Part shown: positions 24,107 through 34,352 of the stretch, piece by piece | How the letters are laid out: each line of letters opens with the position of its first letter | Position numbering within the stretch: the stretch's first letter is position 1 | Source of the DNA: Apricaphanius iberus | Lineage: Eukaryota; Chordata; Actinopteri; Cyprinodontiformes; Aphaniidae | Length of the DNA: 64,000 bases | NCBI GenBank assembly: GCA_028564705.1 | Contig: JAPXFQ010000911.1 | Location: forward strand, 372,001 to 436,000 | Direction: 5' to 3' | Notes under the pieces: model-generated | The model's input: only the letters and a program-made list of their open reading frames with translations | What the model was told of the DNA's origin: nothing | Database searches by the model: none | Position numbers and translations under genes: made by a program

Positions 24107-24889
24107 AAATAGCCATGAAATAAAGTGCTTTACAGATAATCTGCAGACTCAAGAGGCTTAATATTTTGAGTCACCTTTTATCCTATTGTAAAAAAAAATA
24201 ATCACAAAATCCTAATGTGTTGTTACTTTTAGTTAGCTTCTGCTAATCACATTTTTGCTTTTCAAAAACATTCAAAGGGTCAATGCTTAAATATGTTCAA
24301 GGAGCAATACACAGCCAAGATGAAGAGTCAGATGATGAGCAACCATCCACAAACACTGAAGCAAGTAGGCAACCACCCCAGCATCCTGAACAACTCCTGC
24401 AGCCATTTACTGTGTAAACATCTCTGTAAACATCTGTGATGAACTCTCAAGTGCTGTTGCACAGACACAATCTACAGCTATTGCCTCTGAGGGTATGGTA
24501 CCCTGACCCATTGCTAAAAGCCTTCCAGCAGTTAATGAAGAGATTATGTTAAATTCACGTAGCAGTTCTATTTTTATGCACTAAGCTTCTAAGACGTGTC
24601 AGGCTCAGCAGTCTAGCTCGTACCAAATAGGAAATCAGGCATTCGCAAAAAGTAAAATACCTGGAAGTTCTTGAAAATAAAGGACAAGTGCAGATTTCTG
24701 ATTGCTAGACTACTGGTCACCACCTGTGACACCAGGGTTGAAGTCACGGATAAGGAGTAGTTCACCCTTGAATAGGAAAATCATCAAGTTTATGTGATCC
24801 CATCTAAAACACTCCAAGTGCAAAGGGACAAGCAGCTGATTTCACGAGGAAAGGGTGTCTATTATATATTACATGCCGCTTCTTCTTCA
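24107..24889. other. Spacer, no gene seen
   Basis: AT-rich. A short stretch at 24300-24400 is open on plus, acidic and Gln-rich (EESDDEQPSTNTEASRQPPQ) and could be a transposase remnant, but nothing confirms it. Confidence 0.3.
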
Positions 24890-25052
24890 ATTGGGAAGCA
24901 GAGGTAACAGCTCCATACTCAGCTCCACATCTTCGATAAGCAGCCAAGATGGCAGAGGTGGGAACTGCCCATTGGGCTTCAATTCAGGTCTTCAGAAACT
25001 TTAAGGTGACGTAACAGAAACACCGTCCATCTAATATATACAGTACAGTCTA
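24890..25052. repeat. Fish MITE fragment ending in tatatacagtctatg
   Basis: Phrases aagatggcagaggtgggaac, ttgggcttcaattcaggtct, gacgtaacagaaacaccgtc and atatatacagtacagtctat are those of a common fish non-autonomous DNA element. The left terminus is not resolved. Confidence 0.4.
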
Positions 25053-25177
25053 TGAAAGAGATGTGCTATCCTCTGTGCTGACCACAAAATCAATCGATTT
25101 ATATATCAGTTTGAACATAAATATTTAGATAAGAAGTTAAATACTAAGGTAACAGGCCAAACATTATGTTGTTTAAC

Positions 25178-25302
25178 TTGTTCATATCGATTGACTTTTA
25201 TTTATGTAGCACCAATTCAAAACAGGTGTCATCTCAAGGCACTTTATAAGAAAAGTAATTTCAATACAATTATACAATCATTCCAATCAGTCAAACATTT
25301 TT
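25178..25302 (-). mobile_element. L2 3'-end fragment, minus orientation
   Basis: tttatttatgtagcaccaat and ggtgtcatctcaaggcactt are the reversed L2 3' untranslated end also seen at 40741-40810. It abuts the plus-strand L2 that follows and is in opposite orientation, so it is a separate insertion rather than part of the same copy. Confidence 0.65.
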
Positions 25303-25548
25303 TATGTAAAGAATTCCAGCAGATAGTGTTGAGTCGTCGACGTGAGGTTGTGCCCTTAGTTTTCCTAATTCAAGCTCCAAAACATTAAAACCACTTTTCT
25401 TTGTGGTTTTGTATAGTCCACCAGGCCTTTACTCTCTATTCTTGGACTAGATCTCAGATTTTTTATCTGATTTAGTTTTAAACACTGATCAGGTAATTAT
25501 AATAGGGGGGTTCAATATTCACATGCACATTGAAAGAAATACTATTAA

Positions 25549-27768
25549 ATGCTGCAGTTAGGCTGTCATAGACTCAATTGGCTTTACTCAGAAAGTGAAT
25601 GTACCCACACATTCTGGTCAACACACTGTAGACCAGAGGAGAACACGTTGGATCACTGCTACACTACAGTCAGCAGAGCGTATCATGCTGTTCCGCGCGC
25701 TGCCCTCGGACTATCAGATCACGTGATGGTGCACCTAATTCCCTCATACCGACAGAGACTGAAATTGGCCAAGCCTGTCGTGATAACAACAAGGAAATAC
25801 ACCTCTGAAGCTGTGGAGGAGCTGCGCTCATGTTGGGAGACGACAGACTGGGGAGCGTTTGGAGCAGCCACGGACAATCTGGACGAGTATACGGACACTG
25901 TGACCTCATACATTCAGTTCAATGAGACGCGCATCATCCCAACGCGCACCAGGATTTGTTATAACAATGACAAGCCCTGGTTCACACCCAAGCTCCGGCG
26001 CCTACGTGAGGAGAAGGAAGTAGCGCGGCGGAGCGAGGACCGGAGTACATACAGACGAGCAAAGTACCACTTCACTAGTGAAGTGAGAAGAGCAAAATCT
26101 GTGTACTCCAACCGTATACAGGAACACTTTAGCTCCAATGACTCTGCAGCCGTGTGGAGGGGGTTGAGGGCTCTCACAAACTACAAGCCCAAAGCCCCCC
26201 AGGCCCTGAACGACCGGACTCTCGCCCAGGGCCTGAATACACACTACTGCCGCTTTGAACAGCCGTCTGCTCCTCACACCTCTGCTCCCCCCACCATCAC
26301 CCCAACCATCAACGACCCCAGCACTTCATCAAAGGACTCCTCAGACCCCCCCTCCTCCCCCCCTGCCCTCTCCATCCAGGAGGAGGATGTGCGCCGACAG
26401 TTTTTGAGGCTGAACAGGAGGAAGGCCCCCGGGCCGGACGGTGTCTCCCCCTCCACCCTGAGACACTGCGCGGATCAGCTGGCCCCCGTGTTCACGGACA
26501 TTTTCATCACCTCCCTGGCGCTCTGTCGCGTGCCGTCCTGCTTCAAAACCTCCACCATCGTCCCTGTCCCCAAAAAGCCACGGATCACAGGACTTAATGA
26601 CTACAGGCCGGTGGCGCTGACGTCTGTGGTCATGAAGTCATTTGAGCGCCTGGTTCTGCCCCACCTCAAGGACATCACCGCCCCCCTCCTGGACCCACTG
26701 CAGTTCGCCTACAGAGCCAACAGGTCTGTGGATGATGCAGTGAACCTGGCCCTCCATTTCATCCTGGAGCATCTGGACTCCCCAGGAACCTACGCCAGGA
26801 TCCTGTTTGTGGACTTCAGCTCTGCCTTCAACACCATCCTCCCTGGACTGCTACGAGACAAGCTCTACCAGCTCAGCGTGCCCGACTCCCTCTGCAGGTG
26901 GATCACTGACTTCCTGTCGGACCGGAGACAGCACGTGCGGTTGGGGAAGATTGTCTCGGACAATCGGACTACAAACACTGGGACTCCTCAGGGCTGTGTA
27001 CTCTCCCCCTGGCTCTTCTCGCTGTATACAAACTGCTGCACCTCCAGTCACCAGTCCGTAAAGCTGATCAAGTTTGCGGACGACACCACCCTCATCGGAC
27101 TTATCTCAGACGGTGATGAGTCCGCCTACAGGAGAGAGGTGGACCGGCTGGCTTCTTGGTGCAGTCACAACAACCTGGAGCTGAACGCCCAGAAGACAGT
27201 GGAGATGATCATGGACTTCAGGAAAGTCACAGCCCCACCGTATCCCCTCACCCTGATGGACTCTCCCACCCCCATCTCCATCGTGGACTCCTTCCGTTTC
27301 CTGGGCACCACCATCACCCAGGACCTCAAGTGGGAGCCAACCATCAGCTCCCTCATCAAGAAGGCCCAGCAGAGGATGTACTTCCTGCGGCAGCTGAGGA
27401 AACTCAAGGTGCCGACCGAGATGCTGGTGCAGTTCTACACGGCCATCATCGAGTCCATCCTCACCTCCTCCATCACCGTGTGGTTCCCCGGCGCCGCAGA
27501 CCGGGACAGACACCGACTGCAGCGCATCGTGCGTGCTGCTGAGAAGGTGATTGGCTGCAGGCTCCCATCCCTCCGGGACCTGTTCACTTCCAGGACCCGG
27601 AGGCGTGTGGGTCGGATCACAGCTGACTCTTCTCACCCTGGACACCGACTATTCTCCCTCCTCCCCTCAGGCAGGAGGCTACGGTCCATCCAGACCCACA
27701 CCTCCCGCCACCTGAACAGTTTCTTCCCCTCCGCCATCAGACTCATGAACAATAACAAGACCCGATAG
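25549..27768 (+). CDS. LINE reverse transcriptase ORF, chimeric N-terminus
   Basis: A 739-codon frame. Residues 1-28 are read from the interrupted outer L2; from about residue 29 the protein is the inserted LINE's ORF2: a remnant of the endonuclease C-terminus ([39 protein letters not shown]), a linker ([19 protein letters not shown]), then the reverse transcriptase with [60 protein letters not shown] and the catalytic FADD ([12 protein letters not shown]). The C-terminal tail [15 protein letters not shown] and [13 protein letters not shown] ends the frame. Fish proteins of this kind are annotated as jockey-like and fall in the CR1/L2/Rex1 group. No internal stop is seen, so the RT domain looks intact, but most of the endonuclease and any ORF1 are absent, so the copy is 5'-truncated and not autonomous. 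Confidence 0.9.
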   Translation: MLQLGCHRLNWLYSESECTHTFWSTHCRPEENTLDHCYTTVSRAYHAVPRAALGLSDHVMVHLIPSYRQRLKLAKPVVITTRKYTSEAVEELRSCWETTDWGAFGAATDNLDEYTDTVTSYIQFNETRIIPTRTRICYNNDKPWFTPKLRRLREEKEVARRSEDRSTYRRAKYHFTSEVRRAKSVYSNRIQEHFSSNDSAAVWRGLRALTNYKPKAPQALNDRTLAQGLNTHYCRFEQPSAPHTSAPPTITPTINDPSTSSKDSSDPPSSPPALSIQEEDVRRQFLRLNRRKAPGPDGVSPSTLRHCADQLAPVFTDIFITSLALCRVPSCFKTSTIVPVPKKPRITGLNDYRPVALTSVVMKSFERLVLPHLKDITAPLLDPLQFAYRANRSVDDAVNLALHFILEHLDSPGTYARILFVDFSSAFNTILPGLLRDKLYQLSVPDSLCRWITDFLSDRRQHVRLGKIVSDNRTTNTGTPQGCVLSPWLFSLYTNCCTSSHQSVKLIKFADDTTLIGLISDGDESAYRREVDRLASWCSHNNLELNAQKTVEMIMDFRKVTAPPYPLTLMDSPTPISIVDSFRFLGTTITQDLKWEPTISSLIKKAQQRMYFLRQLRKLKVPTEMLVQFYTAIIESILTSSITVWFPGAADRDRHRLQRIVRAAEKVIGCRLPSLRDLFTSRTRRRVGRITADSSHPGHRLFSLLPSGRRLRSIQTHTSRHLNSFFPSAIRLMNNNKTR

Positions 27769-28136
27769 TTCAGTTAAAGACCCATGTAGGATAGAACCAT
27801 CTGCACTACGTAACTTTATTTTACTGCACTGTGTGGTCTGATCACACTTAGATCTGCTGCTGTCATTCACCTGCACATCTGTGAATGGAACCCTGCTGCT
27901 GTTCTTATGTTAAAAGGATGTTTATCTCTTCATAGTTCTTTTATATTACATACAGATTATAATATTTATAAAGACTTTAGCCTTATGGCTCATTCTTTTT
28001 ATTTTATTTCTTTTTATTTTATTTTATTTTTACTTATGTTAAATGTTTTATGTGCACAACTGTACCGGAAAAATTCCTAGTTTGTGAACTTGTTCTCAAA
28101 CAATGGCAATAAAACCGATTCTGATTCTGATTCTGA
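25634..28136 (+). mobile_element. 5'-truncated TTCTGA-tailed LINE inserted in L2
   Basis: Starts cagaggagaacacg within the endonuclease and ends with three TTCTGA-type units (ccgattctgattctgattct). The bases tagac at 25629-25633 are repeated at 28137-28141, a 5-bp target duplication, and the outer L2 resumes immediately with its next coding segment. The 3' UTR (27769-28110) contains poly-pyrimidine/ATTTT-rich sequence and an AATAAA-like aataaaacc just before the tail. Confidence 0.9.
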
Positions 28137-28141
28137 TAGAC

Positions 28142-29526
28142 ATTGTACTGCCATACGGCATTGAGTGTGATGAACTAATTGTCCTATGTCTGTACCGTTT
28201 TGATTCTGTTGAACGTTCGGAATTATCGCAAATATTAGCTTAATCTAAACTCTCAACTGGTATGTTAGACCCAATACCAACCAAATTATTTAAGGAAGTG
28301 TTCCCTCTGGTTACTCGCCCTATTCTAGACATGATGAATGTATCTTTAATAAATGGATTTGTGCCTCAGGAATTTAAGGTTGCTGTAATTGCACCTTTAC
28401 TCAAGGAACCCTCCCAAGATCAAGATGGCTTAGCTAACTACAGACCTATATCTAATCTTCCTTTCTTATCCAAAATTCTTGAGAAAATAGTGGCTAATCA
28501 AGTATATGAGCATCTAAACAGCAACAACCTGTTTGAAGAATTTCAGTCATGTTTTAGAGCACATCATAGCACTGAAACAGCACTGGTAAAAGTTACCAAT
28601 GATATTTTAATGGCCTCAGATAATTGATCTGTGACTGTTCTGGTCTTGTTAGACCTCAGTGCTGCTTTTGACACAGTCAATCATAATGTTCTCTTAGAAA
28701 GGCTTGAGCATGTTGTAGGGCTCAAGGGAAAAGCACTTGGTTGGCTTAAATCATATCTGTCCAACAGATTCCAGTTTGTTCATGTTAATGATAAATCATC
28801 TTCACAGTCAATGGTTACCTGTGGGGTACCACACGGTTCTGTGCTTGGACCAATTCTCTTTGCTATATATATGCTTTCAATTTGTAAAATAATTAGATAA
28901 CATGGAATTAATTTCCACAGCAATGCTGATGATACACAATTATATTTATCCATAAAACCTGATGAAACCAATCAGTAAGGTAGATTACAAGCATGTTTGG
29001 AAGACATAAAAACCTGGATGACTCTGAATTTTCTACTTTCTTTTCAGACAAGACAGAAGCTGTTGTCTTTGGCACAGAATCTTTAAAAAGGAAACTGCCA
29101 AATCAATCACTTCATCTGGATGGCATTAATTTGGCCTCTGGTAATAATGTAAAGAACCTCGATGTAATTTTTGTCCAAGACATGACATTTCAATCCTATA
29201 TTAAACAGGTTTCGAAGATTTATTTCTTTCACCTACAGAATATTGCTAAAATTATAAACATCCTGTCCAGGAGTGATGCAGAGAAACTATTCCATGCATT
29301 TGTTACTTTAAGGCTGTGTTACTGTAATTCCTTATTATCAGGAACTCCACAAAATGCAATTAAAAGCCTTCAGTTGATCCAAAATGCTGCAGCAAGAGTT
29401 CTGATGAATATTAAAAAGAGAGATCCCATTTATCCTGTTTTTGGCTTCTCCAGATCCTCCTCCTTACTTATAAAGCCCTTAATAATCAAGGTTGACTTCG
29501 TTCTCAAAATGCAGGTCTACTGGTAG
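28142..29526 (+). pseudogene. L2 ORF2 reverse transcriptase remnant
   Basis: Reads endonuclease end LPYGIECDELIVLCLYRF, then from 28262 LDPIPTKLFKEV, LANYRPISNLPFLSKILEKI, HSTETALVKVTNDIL, a TGA at 28626, then VLLDLSAAFDTVNHNVLLER, a GVPHGSVLGPILFAIYM block, a stop, and HSNADDTQLYLSI, where the catalytic YADD has become NADD. It continues to RSDAEKLFHAFVTLRLCYCN and LLSGTPQNAIKSLQLIQN before decaying; later pieces (VVPRISKSRMGGRSFSYQAP, about 29521-29580) are conserved. Several stops and frameshifts show it is dead. Confidence 0.85.
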
Positions 29527-29718
29527 TTCCTAGGATTTCTAAAAGTAGAATGGGAGGCAGATCTTTTAGTTATCAGGCTCCTCTCCTGTGGAACCAGCTC
29601 TCAGTTTTAGTCTGTGAGGCAAATACTCTGTCTGTTTTCAAGACTAGGCCTAAAACCTTCATTTTTGATAAAGCTTATAGTTAGAGTGGCTTAGGTTATC
29701 CTGAGCTTTTTTTTTCAA

Positions 29719-30800
29719 TCATGCTGCTATAGGTTTACACTATTGGAAGACAGACTGACCACTTTTCTTCTCTCCTACTTTTTCTTCTACCACTCTCCGG
29801 ATATATTTTTTTGTGATTGTGATTGTTAACCCAGTTTTCTCCCAGTATTTTTCTCCCCATAGAAGCTCCACATGGTCTGGTACCCTGCTCAACTATAATG
29901 CCCTCTGATGGATGGGGAACATCGGTCCAGATGATGCTCAAAGTGACCGATGCTGTCTCTTCTCTGTCTTCTCGGACCCCCAGACGGTCGTGGCAGATGA
30001 CCGCTTGTACTTAGCCAGGTTCTGCTGGACGTTTCTTCCTGTCATAGGGTAGTTTTTTTTTTTTCCACTGTCGCTACATGCTTGCTCAGTATATGAGGGA
30101 TTGCTGAGGAATAGCTGTGGTTGGAGTCTGCATAATCCAGGCACCACCTCATGTCGATGATTCATCACAATCTACTTGGATTCCTTACATGAAGACCTTT
30201 AACTGATTGGAATGTTTGTATAATTGCATTGAAAGGACTTTTGTTGTAAAGTGCATTGAGATGACATTTGCTGTGAATTGGCGCTATAAAAATAAAAGCG
30301 AATTGAATTGAACATGCAGACTCCAACCACTGCAATCCCTCAGTAATCCTTCATACTGATCAAGCATGTAGCATCAGTGGAGATGAAAAGCTCCCCTTTA
30401 ACAGTAAGAAACCTCCAGCAGAATCTCGCTTAGGACAAGCAGTCATCTGCCACATCTGTCTGGATGTTTGAGAAGACAGAAGAGAAACAAAAAGATCAAA
30501 AGAACTGATGTCAGAGAACTTTATAAATTAAAGAAATAATAAAAAAATGAATAAAGGACATGGATGATGCTTGGTCACTGGGAGCATCTTGCAAAGCAAT
30601 GCTACCCATCGAGCAGGTCGCTGCAGCTGAGCAGGATACCAGACCAGGTGGAGCTTCTATGAAGAGAAAACAACTTTAACAATCACAATAACAGCAGAAA
30701 TATTACATCTGGAGAGTAGTGGAAGAGGAAAGTAGAAAAGTGAAGAAAAGTGGTCAGTATGTCCTCCAACAGTCTAAGCCTATAGCAGCATGACTACAAA
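29719..30800. repeat. Tail-to-tail inverted L2 3' ends
   Basis: The plus-strand L2 3' UTR (29719-30312) is followed directly by a minus-strand L2 3' UTR (30314 to about 30800). Corresponding blocks are gactgaccacttttcttct at 29752 versus its complement gaagaaaagtggtcagta near 30742, and gaagctccacatggtctggt near 29862 versus accaggtggagcttctatga near 30643. The minus copy lacks its last about 170 bases. The two arms could fold into an imperfect hairpin of roughly 400 bp. Confidence 0.75.
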
Positions 30801-30810
30801 GATACAAGAT
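30313..30810 (-). mobile_element. L2 3' UTR, minus orientation
   Basis: Contains catactgatcaagcatgtag, aacagtaagaaacctccagc and tagtggaagaggaaagtaga, the reversed counterparts of the plus copy that precedes it. 5'-truncated, and missing its own terminal tail. Confidence 0.75.
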
Positions 30811-30840
30811 AAAAACATAAAAATGACGGTTTTAAGCCTA

Positions 30841-31190
30841 AGCCTGTGAATATTCTCATTCATCCAGGTCATGGTTATCTCAAGGAAATTTCAATCAAAC
30901 GCAACTGGACTTGGTAATTTGTCTTGGAAGACGTTTCACCTCTTATCCAAGAGGCTTCATCGGTTCATGCTCGCCGCTGACCAGGCTGGGACTGGTCCAA
31001 CTAACTGGTGTGGAGACTCAGCTATTTAACCTCTTTAACAAGAATCATTATGTCATTGGATCCTTTGTGCTCCATGTCTTAACGACGGTCGTTGGCGTGC
31101 CGCCTATTGGTGGAGGTTAGGTTTCGGTTTCGGTTTTAAGCCTAGTCTTAAAGGAGCTTCAGAGATGCATGGTCTCTAACTCCTGCTTAT
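30841..31190. mobile_element. Possible Penelope-like element fragment
   Basis: ttggaagacgtttcacctct followed by tatccaagaggcttcat is a phrase that in fish genomes accompanies the ends of Penelope-like retroelements. No GIY-YIG or reverse transcriptase reading is present here, so the family call rests on this phrase alone. Confidence 0.35.
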
Positions 31191-31214
31191 ATTTCGGTTC
31201 ACCTCAACATTTCA

Positions 31215-31735
31215 TTGCTTCATGCCCGGTTCGCACAAGAGGAGAAACCCATAAGGGAAAATTGGGGTCCTGGCGGGTTACCCAAAAAGAACAGATTTAT
31301 GGTTAATGCTACCTTGTGTTTTGACTGTAAAATCCCCATGCAGTGCTCAGTTCTAATCTATTCTGGTTCAGAACAAAATTTTATTCACCATGAAATTATC
31401 AAGAAACATCATAACAGCAACAACATAACCAACACGAGCACCTCCAGTTTTATGTTTACCCCAACAACGAATGTCCCATAGTCCTTGGTTATCCATGCTT
31501 ATCTCAACATAATCCCCAGATTAACTCGTTCTGTAACGGAATCGACTCCTGGAGTACTTTTTGTCTAAGGAACTGCCTTCAGATCAAGATCTCTCCAAGG
31601 TTCATGCATTTTACCATGACCTCCAACATGTTGTTGCGAAGGATCTTGCTCTTTCATTACCCCCCTCATGCACCCTATGATTGTGCAATTGATCTTCTAC
31701 CCAGAGCTCCTCTCCGTTCTGGTCATCTCTTTAAT
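31215..31735 (+). pseudogene. Gypsy protease / RT N-terminal remnant
   Basis: Frame 31215-31481 carries VLIYSGSEQNFIHHEIIKK, matching the retropepsin block normally containing D-S-G-A; the catalytic Asp is Tyr here. Further on, VLGYPCLSQHNPQINS-like and HAPYDCAIDLLPRAPLRSGH stretches are the linker and RT entry of Ty3/Gypsy Pol, reached through stops and frameshifts. Confidence 0.7.
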
Positions 31736-31919
31736 ATGGCGTTAACATGTTGACTTAGGTTCGGGAGCGGGGGGCCACGTTTCAGATCCACTTCGTACAT
31801 CCTAGTTAGTCTTAATCCAATTCATCCGGTACCGCGCACCTGCTCTACATCTCTAATCACATCACGATACACTTATAAACTCTGCTTGCCTTTCATCCCT
31901 CGTTTGCCTTTTAGGTTCC

Positions 31920-32335
31920 GAGCCTTTCCCGCAGATGTTCTGTCGTGGGCTCGGACTGTTGGATAACGAAGCTCCATCTGGTCTGGTATCAGGCTATAAT
32001 GCCCCCTGCTATGTGGGGGGGATCGGTCCAAATGCTCTGGGTGAGCGAGCGTCCTCCATGCTGTCTCTTCTGTCTTCTCAGACCCCCAGATCATCGCGGC
32101 AGATGACCGCTTGTTCTGAGCCAGGTTTTGCCGGAGGTTTCTTCCAGTTAAAGGGAGTTTTTCCTCTCCGCTGTCGCTACATGCTTGCTCAGTACGAGGG
32201 ATTGCTGAGGAATTGCTCAACCCCATGTTAACGACTCAGCAATCTGCTGGGATTCCTTACTTAGATAAACTTTTAACTGATTGGATTGCAATGACTTTTG
32301 TCGTAAAGGGCCTTGAGATGACTTCTTGGCGCCAT
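31920..32335 (+). mobile_element. L2 3' UTR fragment inside Gypsy
   Basis: ggtttcttccagttaaaggg, tcgctacatgcttgctcagt and gggccttgagatgacttctt follow the L2 3' UTR order seen at 29860-30290. It lacks the GAATT tail and is 5'-truncated. It splits the Gypsy reading frame. Confidence 0.7.
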
Positions 32336-32339
32336 GTAC

Positions 32340-32870
32340 ATCGTATAGGCTTTGTCTGATTTGTCAAAATTTAGTGAATGATGTTCTCCGTGATTTTCTA
32401 CACAGATTAGTTTTTGTCTACCTTAATGACATCCTGATCTTCTCCCAGAGCCTAGAAGAACACAAAACCCACATCTACCAAGTACTCCAACGTCTTCTGG
32501 AGAACCGCCTCATCGTGAAAGCAGAAAAGTATGAATTTCATGTTCCCTCCATAACCTTCTTTGGCTTAATCCTTGAAGGTCGGAAGGAGAGAGCCGACCC
32601 GGAGAAAACCAAGTTCATCAAAGAGTGACCTGTCCCTGACTTCAGGTAATAACTACAAAGGTTTCTGGGTTTTGCCAATTTCTACCACTGATTCAAAAAA
32701 GACTTAGGTAATATTACCACACCTCTTGACTCTGTAACTTCTACCAAGAGACCCTTCCTCTGGACCCCAGAGGCTGATCAGGCTTTCAACACTTTCAAAT
32801 AGCTTTTCTTACAAGTTCCCATTTTATTCCATCCAGACCGATCTTACCACTTACCTGAGATGCTGTTCCC
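32340..32870 (+). pseudogene. Gypsy reverse transcriptase / RNase H remnant
   Basis: The plus frame reads [20 protein letters not shown] then [20 protein letters not shown] and [18 protein letters not shown], the palm domain of Ty3/Gypsy RT. The catalytic YLDD is YLND, an inactivating change. [11 protein letters not shown] ends the open part at 32628. Beyond it, FANFYH-like and FLWTPEADQAFNTF-like readings mark the RNase H junction in broken frames. Confidence 0.8.
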
Positions 32871-33414
32871 CGGTGCTCCCCTATTGGTTGTCCCGAGGCA
32901 ACCTGATGATTGATAATAAACTCTTTTTTTTTTTACAAATCCTTCTGTGTCCCGTGTCTGATGTTGTGCTGATTTCTGAGTCTACAAACCAAACATGTCA
33001 CTCACAAACATGTTCATAAACGGCTGGCGAGACTGAATGTCACCTCTTTATCATTCAGTATGTTTTCATGCAATGAGAGAAAAAAATATTATTGCCTTGG
33101 TCTGGCTGGAGTCAAACCAGAATGGTCTTCTGTAAATTGGACTAACTCACTCAGATAATGCGGACAGAAAACTGAATTTCTCTGCTTGGAACTCCCCCTT
33201 TGGGAAGCGATGAAACCACGGAAGTGGGGAATAACAACAAGGGAATGAGAAGCACCAACAAGTATGACACACTCAAACAGATTAGTACTTGCAAAATGTT
33301 CTGCGCTGCAGTGTTGTTGTCATCTATTTATTCGCTGAATGTGCCTATCCTACTTTGTCCTACTCCATCTGCTTCACTAGTGCTACCATTTGTTTACCAT
33401 CTGTGTGATGCTCT
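32871..33414. other. Spacer, no gene seen
   Basis: Unassigned. It contains aataaactc followed by a T run at 32928-32936, possibly the end of another retroelement, but no boundaries were found. Confidence 0.3.
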
Positions 33415-33655
33415 AGACCATCGATTTCCAAATCCAGGCCGCAAGGGCCAGTATCCTGCAGGTTTTAATTCTTTCCGTGGTTCATTACACCAGAACCAAA
33501 TGATGGCTCGTTAGCAGGCCTCTGTAGAATTTTGCCATGCTCAAGAGGAAGTTGGACAACATGTATCAGCTATATTGGAGCAGAGACACATCTAAAATTG
33601 GTAGGGCACCAGCTCTTGAGGCCTTGATTTGGGGATCCCTGCTCTAGACCAACTG
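33415..33655. mobile_element. hAT-type palindromic MITE
   Basis: ccagtatcctgcaggtttta on the left and tatattggagcagagacaca plus gatttggggatccctgctct on the right follow the layout of a common fish hAT MITE (consensus-like 'cctgcaggtttta ... ggagcagggacacatctaaa'). Ends are partly mutated and target duplications are not clear. Confidence 0.5.
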
Positions 33656-34352
33656 GAGAAATGCAAACGTGACAGCGCACATTTCAACACCTAATGTCCC
33701 AGAGTCAAACACACTTCATTCGACTTCTGCTAATTGTAAGGTAAATTTGCATATTAGCAAAATATTTTACCCTAATTTACATATTTTGTTTAATTCTACA
33801 GCATATATAGCCAGCCAGTTTTGCTAGCTAAATAAATATTTAGTTTCTTAACGGAATATTTAGCATGCTAATTAAATGTTAAGTTATAATCTGTGATATT
33901 TATAAATCAACTAATAACATGGTGACAATTTGTTTACACTCTTTCTTATTTTGTCTCTGGGAAGTAATCCCATTCAGCGACAGGGGCAAATAAATAAGGA
34001 GCCTAAGTTATGCCCATCTACATCAGGTCCCTCTTCCTGCTCTCTTCGAGAATGGACACTTTTCATTCCCTCCCCAATTGCCTGACTGCTTTCCGTACTC
34101 TTTTGTCTTGTCAACTATCTGGAGCGTCTTTCTGTATTCTCCTCTGAAAAAATAACCATTCATCTGGATCTGGTTCCGGTCAGTTGGTCTCTTAATACAA
34201 TGAATCACATTTCTTCTACATGGAAATGGCTAAGGGAGAGCCAAGCAGTCCCGATGGAACATTGTGGAGGATCTTGTGTCTCTCGCTTTTGACCATGGAA
34301 GCCTATGGAAAAATCTATACATTTGGATTCATCATAACTTTATGTTTACTGA
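33656..34352. other. Spacer, no gene seen
   Basis: AT-rich with a small cluster of tagctaa/gcatgcta words near 33800-33880. No coding evidence. Confidence 0.35.

Larger units (their letters stand above)
25340..30312 (+). mobile_element. L2-type LINE (copy 1), split by another LINE
   Basis: The outer element comprises 25340-25633 (the C-terminal half of the endonuclease; the usual GDFNIH motif reads GGFNIH near 25507) and 28142-30312 (end of endonuclease, reverse transcriptase, 3' UTR, GAATT tail). The halves join in sense at ..cacactgtagac/cattgtactg. Between the endonuclease end (about 28250) and reverse transcriptase start (28262) several hundred bases usual in this family are missing. The 3' UTR ends caaagtg-like ..ttggcgctataaaaataaaa gcgaattgaattgaa. 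Stops and frameshifts make it non-functional. Confidence 0.85.
31200..32870 (+). mobile_element. Ty3/Gypsy retrotransposon relic
   Basis: Two plus-strand coding pieces in correct order: protease to RT start (31215-31735) and RT core to RNase H start (32340-32870). They are separated by an inserted L2 3' UTR (31920-32335) and about 180 bases of unassigned sequence. No LTRs are visible. Stops, frameshifts and mutated active sites show it is long dead. Confidence 0.75.

Noticed and set aside
26002..27645. Several minus and plus frames overlapping the LINE RT (for example 27106-27645)
   Set aside because: Shadows of the 739-codon RT frame in the other registers.
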